Shown here: positions 5,032-5,930 of the stretch, piece after piece
Layout: the number at the start of each line of letters is the position of its first letter
Position numbering within the stretch: position 1 is the stretch's first letter
Assembly: GCA_026397495.1 (NCBI GenBank)
Contig: JAPLUS010000341.1
Location: forward strand, 1-5,930
Origin: Candidatus Zixiibacteriota bacterium
GTDB lineage: Bacteria; Zixibacteria; MSB-5A5; GN15; PGXB01
Reading direction: 5' to 3'
DNA: 5,930 bases
Position numbers and translations under genes: made by a program
The notes under the pieces: generated by a model
Databases searched by the model: none
The model's input: the letters and a program-made list of their open reading frames with translations, nothing else
Told to the model about the DNA's origin: nothing

Positions 5032-5208
5032 ATGATCTGCGCATTCTGTGGTGAGAAGTTCTCAGGAAAACCAATCAAACAAGGGGGGCAGGTTTATTGT
5101 TCTATTGAGTGCGCCGATATGGCTGCTGAGGTCGTGTCCGACGATGAAGAATATTATAAGGAAGATGATCTGGATATAAATAATTATGAGGATGAGGATA
5201 ACTATTGA
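5032..5208 (+). CDS. Small zinc-ribbon-like protein with an acidic tail
   Basis: I do not recognise this as a named protein. It is a 58-residue frame from ATG 5032 to TGA 5206-5208. GGAGG (5021-5025) lies 6 bases before the start and an intrinsic terminator follows 30 bases after the stop, which together support a real gene. Cysteines at 3, 6, 23 and 27 form CxxC-16-CxxxC. The context CAFCGEKF then VYCSIECA looks like a small treble-clef, TRASH-like or MYM-like metal-binding finger, presumably for zinc. From residue 37 the chain is mostly Asp, Glu, Tyr and Asn (EEYYKEDDLDINNYEDEDNY), so it is strongly acidic and probably disordered. It could bind protein or metal; DNA binding is less likely with so acidic a tail. 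The gene is convergent with greA. The function is unknown. Confidence 0.8.
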   Translation: MICAFCGEKFSGKPIKQGGQVYCSIECADMAAEVVSDDEEYYKEDDLDINNYEDEDNY

Positions 5209-5238
5209 TTGATATTCTTCGCCCTTAATATTCGGGTT

Positions 5239-5270
5239 CCCGGTCAGAACTGCTGGCCGGGTTTTTTTAT
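5239..5270 (+). terminator. Intrinsic terminator of the zinc-ribbon gene
   Basis: CCCGGTCAG (5239-5247) pairs with CTGGCCGGG (5253-5261), nine pairs including one G-T, around an AACTG loop. Seven T residues (5262-5268) follow. It acts on the plus strand. On the minus strand the hairpin is not followed by T residues, so it should not serve greA, whose stop codon lies in the T tract. Confidence 0.92.
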
Positions 5271-5746
5271 TCACGGGAAATTTTCAGGACTTTATAGCGA
5301 ATTATACCAGCGGGGACCTTTATATTAAATTCATCGCCAATACTTTTTCCCAGCAAGGCCGCTCCAATCGGGGATTTAATAGAGATAATTTCGTTGCCCG
5401 CCTCAGCCTCATCAGGAGGAGCCAACTGATACTCGATTTCTTCGCCGCTTTGTTGATCTTTCACCAAAACTTTGGCAAATAGATAGGCCTTATCTGAAGG
5501 GATATTCTCGGTATCGACGGATCTAACACGGCTTAATTTATCCTCCAGTTCGGCAATCTTTCTTTCCAGATAAAACTGAGTTTCTTTGGCCGCGTGATAT
5601 TCGGCATTCTCCGCCAAATCCCCCATCTGTCTTGCCCTTTTAACTTCGTTAATAAGATGGGGACGGTCCACAGTTTTAAGTTTCCTTAGCTCATTTTCCA
5701 GTTTTATCCGCCCCTGTTTGGAGAGATATATCGGGTCGCTATCCAT
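5267..5746 (-). CDS. greA: Transcript cleavage factor GreA
   Basis: GreA enters the secondary channel of backtracked RNA polymerase and stimulates cleavage of the RNA 3' end, rescuing stalled complexes. The 159-residue product has the usual length. Residues 1-78 form the N-terminal coiled coil. Its tip carries MGDLAENAEYHAAKE (41-55), with Asp43 and Glu46 corresponding to the catalytic acidic residues Asp41 and Glu44 of E. coli GreA. Residues from about 82 form the FKBP-like C-terminal domain, with SPIGAALLGKSIGDEF (125-140) and IIRYKVLKI near the end. The start context PIYLSKQGRIKLENEL matches the family, so the ATG at 5744-5746 is right, although the upstream AGAAG is a weak ribosome binding site. 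GreB is less likely, given the GDLAENAEYHAAKE tip. It is convergent with the zinc-ribbon gene. Confidence 0.96.
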   Translation of the reverse strand: MDSDPIYLSKQGRIKLENELRKLKTVDRPHLINEVKRARQMGDLAENAEYHAAKETQFYLERKIAELEDKLSRVRSVDTENIPSDKAYLFAKVLVKDQQSGEEIEYQLAPPDEAEAGNEIISIKSPIGAALLGKSIGDEFNIKVPAGIIRYKVLKISRE

Positions 5747-5930
5747 AACTTCTAAAGATACATTTAGACCAAACAGAAAGCAAATATTTTAAGGCGCCAT
5801 TGATAACCGGTGACTTGCAGTTCGGATAGTCATTCCTCTGTTTCAACTCTGTCCCGAGTAGAAAAGTTTTCCTCTCTAATATGAAGATTTTATCTGTCCG
5901 GCCATTTTTTATCTTCTGACCGTTATCGTA
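5747..5930. other. Upstream region of greA, no supported gene
   Basis: No promoter stands out. On the minus strand TTGCTT and TATCTT are 17 bases apart just before greA, but they would start the transcript almost at the ATG. One minus-strand frame is open from the window edge and stops at 5739-5741, overlapping the greA start by 8 bases. It shows no recognisable motif, and an open frame of about 62 codons in one of six frames is not rare. Confidence 0.4.

Noticed and set aside
5062..5274. Minus-strand frame of 70 codons opposite the zinc-ribbon gene
   Set aside because: It is isoleucine-rich only because it mirrors the acidic codons of the real gene, and it crosses that gene's terminator.
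5790..5850. Possible tRNA-like segment upstream of greA
   Set aside because: GTTCGG and similar fragments occur, but no acceptor, anticodon and T arms can be paired together.

Overview
The window looks like chromosomal DNA from a Gram-negative bacterium of moderate G+C content. It encodes a FadL-type outer-membrane beta-barrel and a secreted lipoprotein, and most genes have strong purine-rich Shine-Dalgarno sites (AGGAGG, GGAGG, AGGGGAG). Those sites argue against Bacteroidota, where they are usually weak. I cannot name the species. An uncultured lineage of the wider FCB group or a deltaproteobacterium-like organism is possible, but this is inference only.

Layout. (1) 1-548: the C-terminal part of an ABC-3 family metal-ion permease (ZnuB/MntB type) enters from the left edge and is followed by a probable terminator. 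(2) 549-812: intergenic, with a candidate sigma70-like promoter. (3) 813-3569: a tight two-gene unit with a FadL/OmpP1/TodX-like outer-membrane protein, then an esterase-D-like (alpha/beta hydrolase) lipoprotein. The second gene's Shine-Dalgarno site overlaps the first gene's stop codon, and the unit closes with a textbook intrinsic terminator. (4) 3570-4193: a gene-free, repeat-rich island. It has 20-bp inverted repeats at its flanks, a ribosome-binding site leading into a six-codon abortive reading frame that resembles the start of an IS481-type transposase, and two inverted-pair palindromic units that each begin GTAGGTC and end GACCTAC. I read it as an insertion-sequence relic carrying REP/BIME-like units. 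(5) 4209-4712: a DinB-superfamily protein with an apparent three-histidine metal site. (6) 4713-5031: AT-rich intergenic DNA with a perfect 10-bp-arm palindrome. (7) 5032-5208: a 58-residue zinc-ribbon-like protein with four cysteines and a very acidic tail. (8) 5239-5746: a strong terminator, then greA (transcript cleavage factor) on the minus strand, convergent with the small gene. (9) 5747-5930: DNA upstream of greA with no supported gene.

How the genes may work together. The FadL-like barrel and the lipoprotein are almost certainly co-transcribed and both sent to the envelope, which suggests a shared role in moving or handling a hydrophobic substrate. The lipoprotein has glycine where the esterase nucleophile serine belongs, and apparently glutamine where the histidine belongs. 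It may therefore be a binding or accessory subunit rather than an enzyme. This pair and the repeat island at 3573-4147 are the most interesting parts of the window. The other genes are single housekeeping or stress-type functions with no clear link to each other.
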